This document shows, in pieces, positions 44,183-52,858 of a stretch of 64,000 bases of DNA. Positions within the stretch are counted from its first letter, which is position 1. Every line of letters begins with the position of its first letter. The translations under genes were made by a program, and so were the position numbers. Source of the DNA: Frateuria soli (GTDB taxonomy: Bacteria > Pseudomonadota > Gammaproteobacteria > Xanthomonadales > Rhodanobacteraceae); NCBI RefSeq assembly GCF_021117385.1, contig NZ_CP088252.1, positions 2,666,001 through 2,730,000 of the forward strand, given 5' to 3'. The notes under the pieces were generated by a model, which saw only the letters and a program-made list of their open reading frames with translations, ran no database searches and was not told where the DNA came from.

Positions 44183-44340
44183 GCCCTTCTCCCCTCCGGG
44201 GAGAAGGTGCCCGGAGGGCGGATGAGGGGCCAAGGCTTGCGGTAACTCCCATCAGGGCGTGAAGGCTTCGATGGATTTCCAGGCGAGCCCAGCCCCCTCA
44301 CCCCAGCCCTCTCCCCTCAGGGGAGAGGGAGAAAACCCAA
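44183..44340. repeat. Family B repeats between E1-beta and E2 genes
   Basis: CTTCTCCCCTCCGGGGAGAA with trailing GGATGAGGGG, and an inverted CCTCACCCCAGCCCTCTCCC followed by CTCAGGGGAGAGGG, lie inside the operon. They may attenuate or process the E1-E2 transcript. Confidence 0.7.
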
Positions 44341-44357
44341 AACCTGGAAGCTTACTC

Positions 44358-45746
44358 ATGGCTGACATCAAGACGTTCTACCTGCCCGACCTCGGCGAAG
44401 GCCTGCCCGACGCGACCATCGTCGAATGGCACGTAAAGGTCGGCGACACGATCAAGCTCGATGCCCCGCTGGCCTCGATGGAAACCGCCAAGGCGGTGGT
44501 CGAGGTGCCCTCGCCCTACACCGGCAAGGTGACCAAGCTGTACGGCGCCGCCGGCGACGTGATCGAGACCGGCGCCGCGCTGGCCGACTTCGAGCCGGAC
44601 CCCAACGCCAAGCAGCGTGCCGAGGCAGAAGCCACCGGCCATCACCACGGCCCGAAGAAGAGCGTGGGCAGCCCCGCGCCGGACGACGGACGCAAGGTGG
44701 TCGCCTCCGACGAGGGCGGTGAAGTCGAGACCGGCGGCAAGGACCGCGAGGACGAGGGCACCGTGGTCGGCGCGATGGTCAGCGGCAACACCGTGCACGT
44801 CGAGCAGGCCGCCAGCATCGGTGGCGTCAAGGCGGTTCCCGCGGTGCGCGCGCTGGCCAAGAAGCTCAAGGTCGACATCGCGAAGGTGCGCCCGACCGGC
44901 GCCGACGGTGTGGTCACCATGAAGGACGTCAAGGACGCCGCCGCCAACGGCAGCGCCCCGCTCGGCGGCGCGCCGGCGCGCGCGGTCCCGGCCTCGGCCG
45001 GCCGCCACCTGGCCCCTGAACTGCCCGAGCCCGGCCCCGCCCCGCAGCGCGGCCCGGTCTCGCTCGCCGGCAAGCCGGTGCGCACCGCGCCGCCGTCGCA
45101 GCCGGCCACCGGCCAGCCCGAGCAGCTCAAGGGCGTGCGCCGCAACATGGCCCGCGTGATGGCCGAGGCGCACGCCCAGGTCGTGCCGACCACGCTGGTC
45201 GATGACGCCGACCTGCACGCCTGGATCGGCAAGCAGGACATCACCGCGCGCCTGATCCGCTCCATCGTCGCCGCCTGCAAGGCGGTGCCGGCGCTCAACG
45301 CCTGGTTCGACGGCAAGAACCTCACCCGTACCATGCATCGCCACGTCGACATCGGCATCGCGGTGGACACCGAGGACGGCCTGTTCGTGCCGGCGCTGCG
45401 CAATGCCGACGTGCTCGATGGCGCCGGCGTGCGCGCCGCGATCAAGCGCCTGCGCTCGCAGGTCGAGGACCGTTCGATTCCCTCGTCCGAGCTCTCCGGC
45501 TACACCATCAGCCTGTCCAACTTCGGCATGTTCGCCGGTCGCTACGCGACGCCGGTGGTGGTGCCGCCGTGCGTGGCGATCGTCGGCGCCGGCAAGCTCA
45601 GCCACGACGTGGTGGCGGTGATGGGTGGCATCGAAGTGCATCGCCGCATGCCGATCAGCCTGACCTTCGACCACCGCGCCGCTACCGGCGGCGAGGCGGC
45701 GCGCTTCCTCAAGGCGCTGCTGGACGACCTGGCCCTGCCGCAGTAA
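44358..45746 (+). CDS. Dihydrolipoamide acyltransferase (E2 component)
   Basis: The 462-residue protein has one lipoyl domain with the lipoylated lysine in ASMETAKAVVEV. A flexible charged linker, a peripheral-subunit-binding domain (AVPAVRALAKKLKVDIAKVR, PTGADGVV), a Pro/Ala linker and the catalytic domain follow. The catalytic motif reads DHRAATGG: the histidine is present but the usual H-R-x-x-D-G aspartate is Thr. E2 transfers the acyl group to CoA. I start at 44358 (MADIKTFYLP); upstream frame is repeat sequence. No E3 gene follows; a terminator does. Confidence 0.9.
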   Translation: MADIKTFYLPDLGEGLPDATIVEWHVKVGDTIKLDAPLASMETAKAVVEVPSPYTGKVTKLYGAAGDVIETGAALADFEPDPNAKQRAEAEATGHHHGPKKSVGSPAPDDGRKVVASDEGGEVETGGKDREDEGTVVGAMVSGNTVHVEQAASIGGVKAVPAVRALAKKLKVDIAKVRPTGADGVVTMKDVKDAAANGSAPLGGAPARAVPASAGRHLAPELPEPGPAPQRGPVSLAGKPVRTAPPSQPATGQPEQLKGVRRNMARVMAEAHAQVVPTTLVDDADLHAWIGKQDITARLIRSIVAACKAVPALNAWFDGKNLTRTMHRHVDIGIAVDTEDGLFVPALRNADVLDGAGVRAAIKRLRSQVEDRSIPSSELSGYTISLSNFGMFAGRYATPVVVPPCVAIVGAGKLSHDVVAVMGGIEVHRRMPISLTFDHRAATGGEAARFLKALLDDLALPQ

Positions 45747-45825
45747 GGCGGGGAAACGGCAAGCCCCGCCACGAAAACGCGGGAGGGGCTCGGGAGGGCG
45801 AGGTCGTCACCTTGCCCGCCCCAGG

Positions 45826-45860
45826 AAGAACGGAGCGCCCCGGCGCTCCGTTCTTTTTTT
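45826..45860 (+). terminator. Intrinsic terminator of the E1-E2 operon
   Basis: GAACGGAGCGCC (45828-45839) pairs with GGCGCTCCGTTC (45842-45853), ending in a run of seven Ts to 45860. Confidence 0.93.
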
Positions 45861-45908
45861 CACGCCGCCGCGCGCACGCTTGGGCCTCCCGCCACACGGA
45901 AGCCCTCC

Positions 45909-46292
45909 ATGCACCACAGCCGCATCAGCACCATCGTGCTCGACTGCCAGCTCGACGATCTGGAGCCCGCCATCCGCTTCTGGAGCGCCGCCCTGGGCAA
46001 GCAGGTCGAGGATGCCGATCAGGATGGCGATGGCCGCTATGGCGCACTCGCCACGGCCGACGACGAACCGAGCATCCTGCTGCAGAAGGTGTCGCACGAA
46101 AGCCGCGTGCACCTGGACATCGAGACCGACGACCTCGACGCCGAAGTGGCTCGCCTCGAGGCACTCGGCGCGCGCGCCATCGCCTTCGTCCGCGAGCGCT
46201 GGTGGGTGATGCAGGCGCCCACCGGCCACCGCTTCTGCGTGGTGCAGAAGCAGCGCGAAGCCTTCGGGCCGCACCTCAATCGCTGGGACTAG
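45909..46292 (+). CDS. VOC-family (glyoxalase-like) protein
   Basis: The 127-residue protein has the paired beta-alpha-beta-beta-beta pattern of vicinal-oxygen-chelate proteins (ISTIVLDCQLDDLEPAIRFW, then RVHLDIETDDLDAEVARLEA, then GHRFCVVQ). It is of the glyoxalase-like domain 6 type (FW...LG spacing, ending with an aromatic-rich GHRFCVVQKQREAF). Possible metal ligands are H in RVHLD and D or E in the second half. Substrate unknown. It follows the operon terminator and is a separate unit. Confidence 0.75.
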   Translation: MHHSRISTIVLDCQLDDLEPAIRFWSAALGKQVEDADQDGDGRYGALATADDEPSILLQKVSHESRVHLDIETDDLDAEVARLEALGARAIAFVRERWWVMQAPTGHRFCVVQKQREAFGPHLNRWD

Positions 46293-46341
46293 ACGGATCC
46301 ACGGCGATAGCCACCTTCCAGGAGCGCGCGGCGCCTCACGC

Positions 46342-46986
46342 TCAATAGTCGCGCACGTCCAGCGCGATCAAGGCGCGCACGTCGTAGGCCTGCGCCGCTT
46401 CCGGCCACGCCGGCGCCGCCAGCGCGCGGTCGCCGGCCGGCCACGGTGCGTTGTCCAGCAGCACCTCGGTGGCCAGCGTGCCGTCGGCCGTGCGGCGCAG
46501 GAACAGGCGGATCCAGTGCAGACGGGGAGCGAGCGATTCGCCCTTCAGCGCATCGACCACGCCCGCCACGAGACCGGGCGGCACGACGATGTCCGCTCCC
46601 TCCACCGCGACGCGCCCGATGAAGGCGTCCCACTGGCGCAGGCCGAGTTCCCATTGCGCCAGGTCCAGCTTGCGCTCGTCGGTGACGTACCAGCAGGCGG
46701 CCAGCAACACCGGCAGGTCGCTGCGGGCGAAGCGGTCGAGCGCATCGCGCCAGCCCGCCTCGCCCTGGCCGTTGCCGGCATAGCTGAGTTCGAGCTGGCG
46801 GTCCTCGTCCAGCACCAGGTCGATGTCCAGCCGCCCGGGCTGTCCCGGCGCCGGCGCGTCCTGCCAGTGCGCGCGCAGGGCAGGATAGTCGCCATCGGTC
46901 AGCAACCAGTCCTCGTCAGGCTCGAGCTCCACCTCGTGACGCTCGAACAGGCGGGCCAGCTGGGCGTGGATTTTTCCGGATGTCAT
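46342..46986 (-). CDS. Conserved hypothetical protein, possibly DUF6348 family
   Basis: The 214-residue soluble protein begins MTSGKIHAQLARLFERHEVE, followed by DWLLTDGDYPALRAHWQDAP and LDLVLDEDRQLELSYAGNGQ-like strands, then ARSDLPVLLAACWYVTD. The pattern (an N-terminal helix, a W-L...D-G strand and a cluster F...LPVLLAA) reminds me of DUF6348, but this is a weak match from memory. There are no catalytic motifs. The start overlaps the stop of the upstream membrane-protein gene by four bases. Confidence 0.5.
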   Translation of the reverse strand: MTSGKIHAQLARLFERHEVELEPDEDWLLTDGDYPALRAHWQDAPAPGQPGRLDIDLVLDEDRQLELSYAGNGQGEAGWRDALDRFARSDLPVLLAACWYVTDERKLDLAQWELGLRQWDAFIGRVAVEGADIVVPPGLVAGVVDALKGESLAPRLHWIRLFLRRTADGTLATEVLLDNAPWPAGDRALAAPAWPEAAQAYDVRALIALDVRDY

Positions 46987-47321
46987 CGCGAGCCCAGGCG
47001 CGCCGGGCGCCACAGCAGGAAACGGAACAGCATCGCCAGCACCAGCACTGCCACGCAGGCGCCGTAGCCGAGCAGGGCCGGCAGCACCTGCTGCCAGATC
47101 GCCCCGCTCGCGCGGCCGAATTCATCGATCCGGGGCAGCGGTGCGGTCTCGAATCCCCAGCCGGCACTCATGACCGCCGCGATCGCGGCGAGCATCAGGG
47201 CGAGCCAGTCGAACGCGCGACGCGCCGCGGTGCGGGGCAGACTCCTGGGGTAGGTGAAGTAGGCCCAGCCCAGCACCAGCAGCCAGGGGGCGAGCAACAG
47301 CAAGGCGAGATAGCGAAGCAT
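46983..47321 (-). CDS. Small membrane protein of unknown function
   Basis: The 112-residue protein has three hydrophobic helices (LRYLALLLLAPWLLVLGWAY, WLALMLAAIAAVMSAGWGF, LPALLGYGACVAVLVLAMLF) with Arg-rich cytosolic loops. It starts at the ATG at 47321, 10 bases after the trpS stop, and its stop overlaps the next gene start (ATGA), so it forms a unit trpS - this gene - the DUF6348-like gene. I do not recognise the family. Confidence 0.65.
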   Translation of the reverse strand: MLRYLALLLLAPWLLVLGWAYFTYPRSLPRTAARRAFDWLALMLAAIAAVMSAGWGFETAPLPRIDEFGRASGAIWQQVLPALLGYGACVAVLVLAMLFRFLLWRPARLGSR

Positions 47322-47331
47322 GCGGTATTCC

Positions 47332-48693
47332 TCAGGCTGCCGCGCCGGCAAGCTGGTCGAGCGCCTCGCGCAGCCGGCCCAGTGCCTGCTCGCGGGCCGC
47401 CTCGTCGGCATAGGACGGCGTGCTGCCGACCTCGCTGCCGTCCAGTTCGAGCACGATGCCGGTGGACGTGGGCCGCAGCGCGGCGCTCCCTCCGGCCTGC
47501 CGGAGCTGCTTCTGCGCCAGGCCGGCGGCCTTCGGATCATCGAAGGCGCGCGAGAGCAGCAGTTCCTCGCCGTCGCCGGCGAACAGGCGGAAGCGGAAGC
47601 GGCCGTCATCGTCGCGGAAGCTGGCCAGGCGCGGCGGCTTCTCCCCGCGCGGCCTGGCCGCGCCGGCGGCGCTGGCCACCACCACGTGGCTGCCCAAACC
47701 GACCGCGTCGCGCAGGCGTGCCAACTTCGGCGTGGCGATGGCACGCGCCTTGCGCGCACCCTCCTGCAGGATCGCCTCGATGTGCGCGGGCTGCGCGATC
47801 AGCGCGTCGTAGCGCTCGCGCATCGGCGCGAGCTGGCCATCCAGCAACTCGAACAGCGCCTGCTTGGCCTCGCCCCAGCCCAGTCCCGACGCCAGCGCGC
47901 CGTGGAACGCGGCGGCGTCCGCGTCGCTGGCGAAGGCGCGGTAGAGGGTATACAGCGACGAGCATTCCGGTTCCTTCGGCTCGCCCGGCAGTCGCGAGTC
48001 GGTGACGATGCGCATCACCGCCTCGCGCAGCGCCTTGGCGCCGCCGGCGAACAGCGGGATGGTGTTGTCGTAGCTCTTGGACATCTTGCGCCCGTCCAGG
48101 CCCGGCAGCGTCGCCACCTGTTCCTCGATCTGCACCTCCGGCAGCACGAAGAAGTCCTGTCCGTAGATATGGTTGAAACGCTGCGCGATGTCGCGCGCCA
48201 TCTCCAGGTGCTGGATCTGGTCGCGGCCCACCGGCACCTTGTGCGCATCGAAGGCGAGGATATCGGCAGCCATCAGCACCGGATACATGTACAGGCCCGC
48301 GGTGACGCCGGCGTCCGGGTCCTCGCCGTTCTCGACGTTCCTGTCCACCGCCGCCTTGTAGGCGTGCGCACGGTTGAGCAGGCCCTTGGCGGTGACGCAG
48401 GTCAGCAGCCAGGTGAGCTCGGGAATCTCGGGAATGTCCGACTGGCGGTAGAAGGTCACCCGCTCCGGATCCAGCCCGCAGGCCAGCCAGCACGCCGCGA
48501 TCTCCAGCCGCGAACGCGCCACGCGCGCCGGATCGTCGCTCTTGATCAGGGCGTGGTAGTCGGCCATGAAGAAGAACGCATCGACGTCCTCGCGCCGGCT
48601 GGCGGCGATCGCCGGGCGGATGGCGCCGGCGTAGTTGCCAAGATGCGGGGTACCGGTGGTGGTTATGCCGGTGAGGACGCGGGTTCGGTTCAT
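47332..48693 (-). CDS. trpS: Tryptophanyl-tRNA synthetase with C-terminal extension
   Basis: The 453-residue enzyme charges tRNA-Trp. The class I signatures are TPHLGNYAGA (HIGH equivalent) and KMSKS in GRKMSKSYDN; AGLYMYPVLMAADILAF and PVGRDQIQHLEMARDIAQRF are the tryptophan-site regions. Standard TrpS is about 330-350 residues; here about 100 extra C-terminal residues follow. They contain FRFRLFAGDGEELLLSR, similar in pattern to a DUF1508/YegP domain, and a charged helix at the end. The role of the extension is unknown. Confidence 0.93.
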   Translation of the reverse strand: MNRTRVLTGITTTGTPHLGNYAGAIRPAIAASRREDVDAFFFMADYHALIKSDDPARVARSRLEIAACWLACGLDPERVTFYRQSDIPEIPELTWLLTCVTAKGLLNRAHAYKAAVDRNVENGEDPDAGVTAGLYMYPVLMAADILAFDAHKVPVGRDQIQHLEMARDIAQRFNHIYGQDFFVLPEVQIEEQVATLPGLDGRKMSKSYDNTIPLFAGGAKALREAVMRIVTDSRLPGEPKEPECSSLYTLYRAFASDADAAAFHGALASGLGWGEAKQALFELLDGQLAPMRERYDALIAQPAHIEAILQEGARKARAIATPKLARLRDAVGLGSHVVVASAAGAARPRGEKPPRLASFRDDDGRFRFRLFAGDGEELLLSRAFDDPKAAGLAQKQLRQAGGSAALRPTSTGIVLELDGSEVGSTPSYADEAAREQALGRLREALDQLAGAAA

Positions 48694-48811
48694 GGTTCTT
48701 TCGTTCTGGCAACGGGGACACGACCGGCGGCATGCACCGCCAGCCGGTCGATGATAGGCGTTCGCAAGCCGGGCCGGTATGCGCGGCGCTGTCGCAGCCC
48801 GGCGCGAGGGA

Positions 48812-49726
48812 TCAGCGGATCAGGGTGGACTTGCCGAACAGCGACTCGACCAGGTCCACCGCCAGCTTGCCGGTCTGGTTGCGCTTGTCGTACGCGGGGT
48901 TGAGCTCGACGATGTCCAGCGAGCCCAGCCGGCCGGTGTCGGCGATCATCTCCATGCACAGCTGCGCCTCGCGATAGGTCGGCCCGCCACGCACGGTGGT
49001 GCCCACGCCGGGAGCGATCGACGGGTCGAGGAAATCGACGTCGAAGCTGACGTGCAGATGGGTGTTCTCGTCGATGTCGGAAAGTGCCTCTTCCATCGTG
49101 CGCTTCATGCCGACTTCGTCGATATGGCGCATGTCGAAGATCCTCATGCCGGCCTTGCGCACGAGTTTCTTCTCGTCGTCGTCCACCGAGCGGATGCCGA
49201 CCTGGCGGAACACCTCCGGCGAGGTCGAGGGCCGGTGGTTGCCGATGCCGGTGAGCACGTCCGGGCCGTTGCCGCACAGGCAGGCCACCGGCATGCCGTG
49301 GATGTTGCCCGAGGGCGTTGCCTCGGCTGTATTGAAGTCCGCATGGGCGTCCAGCCAGAGCACGCGCAGCTTCTTTCCGGTGTCGCGGCAATGGTCGGCC
49401 ACGGCCGAGATCGAGCCGATCGCGAGGCAATGGTCGCCGCCCAGCATCACCGGCACGCGACCGGCCTGCAGCTCCTGGCGCACGGCCGTATGGACGGCCA
49501 TGTTCCATGTCGCCACCTCGTCCAGGTGGCGGTAACCGTTCTCCGGTGGCAGCCACGGATTGAGCGGGCCCTGCAGGTTGCCGCGGTCGATCACCTTCAT
49601 CCCGCGCGATTCGAGCTTTTCGGCCAACCGGGCCACGCGCAGCGCTTCGGGCCCCATCGAGGCGCCGCGATGGCCTGCGCCGATGTCGGTGGGTACGCCG
49701 ATCAAGCTGACTGTCTGCTGGGTCAT
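48812..49726 (-). CDS. rocF: Arginase (ureohydrolase family)
   Basis: The 304-residue enzyme hydrolyses arginine to ornithine and urea with a binuclear manganese site. All ligand motifs are present: MLGGDHCLAIG, WLDAHADFNT and SFDVDFLDP, along with TPSGNIHGMP. The length and the start MTQQTVSLIGVPTDIGAGHR are standard for bacterial arginase. Agmatinase is an alternative but lacks this GNIHGM pattern. It is a single gene between trpS and tRNA-Thr. Confidence 0.93.
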   Translation of the reverse strand: MTQQTVSLIGVPTDIGAGHRGASMGPEALRVARLAEKLESRGMKVIDRGNLQGPLNPWLPPENGYRHLDEVATWNMAVHTAVRQELQAGRVPVMLGGDHCLAIGSISAVADHCRDTGKKLRVLWLDAHADFNTAEATPSGNIHGMPVACLCGNGPDVLTGIGNHRPSTSPEVFRQVGIRSVDDDEKKLVRKAGMRIFDMRHIDEVGMKRTMEEALSDIDENTHLHVSFDVDFLDPSIAPGVGTTVRGGPTYREAQLCMEMIADTGRLGSLDIVELNPAYDKRNQTGKLAVDLVESLFGKSTLIR

Positions 49727-49775
49727 AAGGGGCCTTGTCCGTCCGGTGGGATGCCCGCGCGCGCTGGCGCGCGGC

Positions 49776-49851
49776 TGGTGCCGGCAGCAGGAGTCGAACC
49801 CGCGACCTACTGATTACAAATCAGTTGCTCTACCAACTGAGCTATGCCGGC
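49776..49851 (-). tRNA. tRNA-Thr (anticodon TGT)
   Basis: On the minus strand the gene reads GCCGGCATAGCTCAGTTGGT at its 5-prime end. It has the anticodon arm ACTGA-TTTGTAA-TCAGT (anticodon TGT), the T arm with GGTTCGACTCC, and an encoded CCA end at 49776-49778. The acceptor stem GCCGGCA pairs with TGCCGGC. It ends 47 bases before the arginase start. Confidence 0.96.
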
Positions 49852-49928
49852 CTTGAGAAGGCTATGGAGTTTAGCAGGCGGGCCGGCGACGCGCCGCCGG
49901 CGAAGGCGGCGGCCCCGGGGACGCGGCC

Positions 49929-50609
49929 TTAGAAGCAGGTCGTGCTGTGCGAACCCACGCCAGGAGTGCCGACGCGGCGGCGCCAGTCGAAGCGCGCCCC
50001 GTCGGCCACCACCAGATCGAGCCAGTATTCGGGCACCTGTTCGGTACGCTCCTGGATCTGCGCGGGGAAGCCGGCCGCGGCGACCTCGTCGCGACGCTTG
50101 CGTGCGTTGGCGGGATCCTTGAACAGGCCGAGCGAGATGGCGTTGGGCTGGTCGCCGGAACTCATCACGAAATAGTCACCCACCTGCGCCGCGTCCAGCC
50201 GGCGAGCCAGCGCGAGCGCCTGCGGGCGGGTGCCGGGCGCGGCCAGGTAGACCCACCAGGCGCGGGTTTCGGTGGTGTGCTCCTGCCGCGAGCGCATGCG
50301 TACGCCCGGGGCGGCGAGCGCGGTGCGGGCATTGCGCAGGTCCTGCGGGGTATCGAACGGACCCACCGCCAGGCAGCGGGTTTCCAGGGCGACCGTGGTG
50401 CTGGCGGCCGACGCCGGGAGCGGGGTCGGCTCGGGCGGCCGGGTGGCGGCTGGCGCCGGCGAGGCGGGTTGCTCGGACAGCAGGTGCAGCATCGGCACGC
50501 CCGGGTCGGTCACGCTGCGACCGTGCGAGTCGTCCTGGCCGAGCGCCAGCCAGGCACCCACCGCGATATTGAGCGCGATCAGCAGGACGAACAGCAGGCG
50601 CAGGAACAT
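49929..50609 (-). CDS. SPOR-domain membrane protein
   Basis: The 226-residue protein has an N-terminal membrane helix (FLRLLFVLLIALNIAVGAWL), an Ala/Pro-rich linker, and two SPOR-like halves (ALETRCLAVGPFDTPQDLRN, then WWVYLAAPGTRPQALALARR, then AISLGLFKDPANARKRRDEV). SPOR domains bind denuded peptidoglycan at division sites. It lies downstream of coaX and birA in the same direction, a common arrangement in Xanthomonadales. Confidence 0.85.
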   Translation of the reverse strand: MFLRLLFVLLIALNIAVGAWLALGQDDSHGRSVTDPGVPMLHLLSEQPASPAPAATRPPEPTPLPASAASTTVALETRCLAVGPFDTPQDLRNARTALAAPGVRMRSRQEHTTETRAWWVYLAAPGTRPQALALARRLDAAQVGDYFVMSSGDQPNAISLGLFKDPANARKRRDEVAAAGFPAQIQERTEQVPEYWLDLVVADGARFDWRRRVGTPGVGSHSTTCF

Positions 50610-50637
50610 CGGACTTCCCCCCGGACGAAGCTACATC

Positions 50638-51393
50638 TTAGGGCGTGGCGCGGACGTCTGACTGTGCCTGCGCCCACGCTGCCAGGCCATGCAGCACGCC
50701 GTGCTCGACCAGGGTCGCGGACAGGTCCAGCAGGGGAACCAGGCCCGCCGCGTCACCACCGTCCAGGCGCACCGCGGGCGCCCGGCCGAACCGGGGCGCC
50801 ATGCGCGCCACGAAGCGTTCGACCAGCGCGGCGGCCGCCTGCCAGCAACCGGAGACCACCGCGTCGGAGGTGTTGTCGGCCGCGTCCACCAGCACGCCAT
50901 CGTTGCGTGGACGCACCTGCGCGGTGGCACCGAGCAGGGACTGCTGCATCAGCCGCGGGCCGGGGGCGATCAGTCCGCCCAGATGGCGACCGTCCGCGGC
51001 CAGCGCGTCCAGCGTGAGCGCGGTGCCGACGCCGACCAGCACGCAATCGCCCGCGCCGGCGGCATGGGCGGCGACCATGGCGAGGAAGCGGTCCACCCCC
51101 AGCCGGCCCGGTTCCGGATAGGCGTTGCGCACGCCACAGGCACTGGCCGGCGTGCGCAGCCAGATGATCTCGCGGCCGAACAGCGCCTGTACCTGCGCCG
51201 CCACCGCCTCTTCGCGCGCGGTGTCGACCACCGAGGCGCCGAACACCGCTGCCGGCGTCGGCAGCGTCCGCCAGGTGGATTCGAGCAAGGCCAGGTCCCC
51301 GCTCCACGCCGCGGCGCCCTGCGCGTGCCAGCGACCGCGATCTTCGAGCGCCCATTTCAGGCGCGTGTTGCCCAGGTCCAGCAGCAACCTCAT
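50638..51393 (-). CDS. coaX: Type III pantothenate kinase
   Basis: The 251-residue enzyme phosphorylates pantothenate, the first step of CoA synthesis. It starts MRLLLDLGNTRLKWA with the DxGN phosphate loop. It has GVDRFLAMVAAHA and VGVGTALTLDALAADGRHLG with the catalytic Asp, and GGLIAPGPRLMQQSLLGATA. The ATG overlaps the birA stop by four bases (ATGA). Together birA-coaX-SPOR form an operon. Confidence 0.94.
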   Translation of the reverse strand: MRLLLDLGNTRLKWALEDRGRWHAQGAAAWSGDLALLESTWRTLPTPAAVFGASVVDTAREEAVAAQVQALFGREIIWLRTPASACGVRNAYPEPGRLGVDRFLAMVAAHAAGAGDCVLVGVGTALTLDALAADGRHLGGLIAPGPRLMQQSLLGATAQVRPRNDGVLVDAADNTSDAVVSGCWQAAAALVERFVARMAPRFGRAPAVRLDGGDAAGLVPLLDLSATLVEHGVLHGLAAWAQAQSDVRATP

Positions 51394-52361
51394 GCGCGGC
51401 GCACCGTGACGTCGGCGCTGTCGACCGAGCGCAATCCACCGTCGGGCAACCGCACCTGCAGCGCGCCGCGCGCATCGACGCCGGCGCCGATGCCCTCGAA
51501 GTGGCCTTGTGCGCCGCTGAGCCGCAGCCGCCGCCCCGCGAGCAGGTCGTGGCGGGCGTAGTCTTCCGCGAAGGGCGCGAAGCCGTGCCGCTCGAACTCG
51601 CGCAGACCCTCGACCAGCACGGCGATCAGCCGGGCCGCTACCAGGTTGCGGTCGGGCAGCTCCCCCGCCAGCGTGGCCAGGTCGCAGGCCGGTTGACCGG
51701 CTTGCTCGCGCAGCGCCTCGGTCAAACGCAGGTTGAGGCCGACGCCGATCACCGCCGCGCACGGCCCCTGGTATTCGCCGCTCAGCTCCACCAGCACACC
51801 GGCGAGCTTGCCGCCATCGGCCAGTACGTCGTTGGGCCATTTCAGCCCGGCGCCCTCGATGCCGAGCGATTCGATCGCGCGCAGCACCACCGCGCCCACC
51901 GCCAGCGACAGTCCCGACAGCGCAGCGAAGCCGCGATCGAACCGCTTCAGGCAGGAAAGATAAAGATTCAGGCCCGGTGGCGACAGCCAGTTGCGTCCGC
52001 GCCGGCCACGCCCGGCCGTCTGCGTTTCGGCCAGCACCATGCTCAGGTCGGCCGCCTCGCCCAGCCGGCGTTGCAGTTCGCTGGAGGTGGAGTCCAGCTC
52101 CCAGTGCACCTCCAGCGCCCCCAGGCGCGCGGCGCAGGCGCGCGGCAGGGCGGCGCGGATGCGCGAGGCATCCAGCAACTGCACCGGCCACGGCAACCGG
52201 TAGCCGGCTGCGCCACGCGCCTCGACCGGCACCCCCCGCGCGCGCAGCGTCTCGACCTGTTTCCAGATGGCGGCGCGGGTGACGCCGGCGCGATCGGCGA
52301 GCTGGGCGCCCGAGACGGCCTCGCCGGAGGCCAGGGCGGCCAGCAGTTGTCGTGCCTGCAT
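51390..52361 (-). CDS. birA: Biotin--protein ligase and biotin operon repressor
   Basis: The 323-residue bifunctional protein has an N-terminal winged helix (LLAALASGEAVSGAQLADRA, GVTRAAIWKQVETLRARG). The ligase core has the biotin loop GRGRRGRNWLSPPGLNLYLS, KWPNDVL with the catalytic Lys, and a C-terminal SH3-like domain (GIGAGVDARGALQVRLPDG). It joins biotin to acetyl-CoA carboxylase and represses biotin synthesis. The ATG at 52361 gives the normal length. Confidence 0.94.
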   Translation of the reverse strand: MQARQLLAALASGEAVSGAQLADRAGVTRAAIWKQVETLRARGVPVEARGAAGYRLPWPVQLLDASRIRAALPRACAARLGALEVHWELDSTSSELQRRLGEAADLSMVLAETQTAGRGRRGRNWLSPPGLNLYLSCLKRFDRGFAALSGLSLAVGAVVLRAIESLGIEGAGLKWPNDVLADGGKLAGVLVELSGEYQGPCAAVIGVGLNLRLTEALREQAGQPACDLATLAGELPDRNLVAARLIAVLVEGLREFERHGFAPFAEDYARHDLLAGRRLRLSGAQGHFEGIGAGVDARGALQVRLPDGGLRSVDSADVTVRRA

Positions 52362-52549
52362 CAGCCGCACACTCCAGGGCCGGGCCCGGCAACGCGGGCG
52401 GGAAGCGGAAAGGTTGCGCGCATCGGGAGATTCTAGCGGTTCCCGCGCCGCGCCACGCCTGGGACAGCCGGCTGCGCCTGGCACTGGCGAGGCTCCCATG
52501 TTTCTGCGACGATCCGAAGCCTTGGCTGGGGGATCAGAGGTTGGTCGCC

Positions 52550-52858
52550 ATGGGACTGAAACGCTGCCTGTTCGCATGCCTGCTCGCGCTCGCCAGCGTG
52601 GGGCCGGTCGCAGCCATGGGCGTTTCCAGCCAGGATCCCATTGCCCCGCACGCCACCATCGACAGTGGCAGCCATGGCGGCGGCGGCGCGAGCGGCGACG
52701 CCTCCGATGCCAACCGCGACTGCACCCTGCCCGGTTCGGCCGGCGACGGTGCCGACGACAATGACGGCGGTGGTGGCGGTGCCTCGGCGCCGCATCCGCG
52801 CGCCCGTCATCGCAGCAGCCTGGGCTGGCAGTCGCTGTTGCCCGGCTCGATCCAGTAA
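52550..52858 (+). CDS. Small secreted Gly-rich protein of unknown function
   Basis: The 102-residue precursor has a signal peptide (LKRCLFACLLALASVGPVAA). A low-complexity mature part rich in Gly, Asp, Ser and Ala follows (SGSHGGGGASGDASDAN, then DGADDNDGGGGGAS), ending with a basic tail and SLLPGSIQ. There is one Cys in the mature part. AGAGG precedes the ATG at proper distance. It is divergent from birA and convergent with the phoQ-like gene. Nothing about function can be read from the sequence. Confidence 0.6.
   Translation: MGLKRCLFACLLALASVGPVAAMGVSSQDPIAPHATIDSGSHGGGGASGDASDANRDCTLPGSAGDGADDNDGGGGGASAPHPRARHRSSLGWQSLLPGSIQ

Noticed and set aside
49776-49851. tRNA gene as an attachment site for an integrated element
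   Set aside because: No integrase, no direct repeat of the tRNA 3-prime end and only housekeeping genes on both sides.
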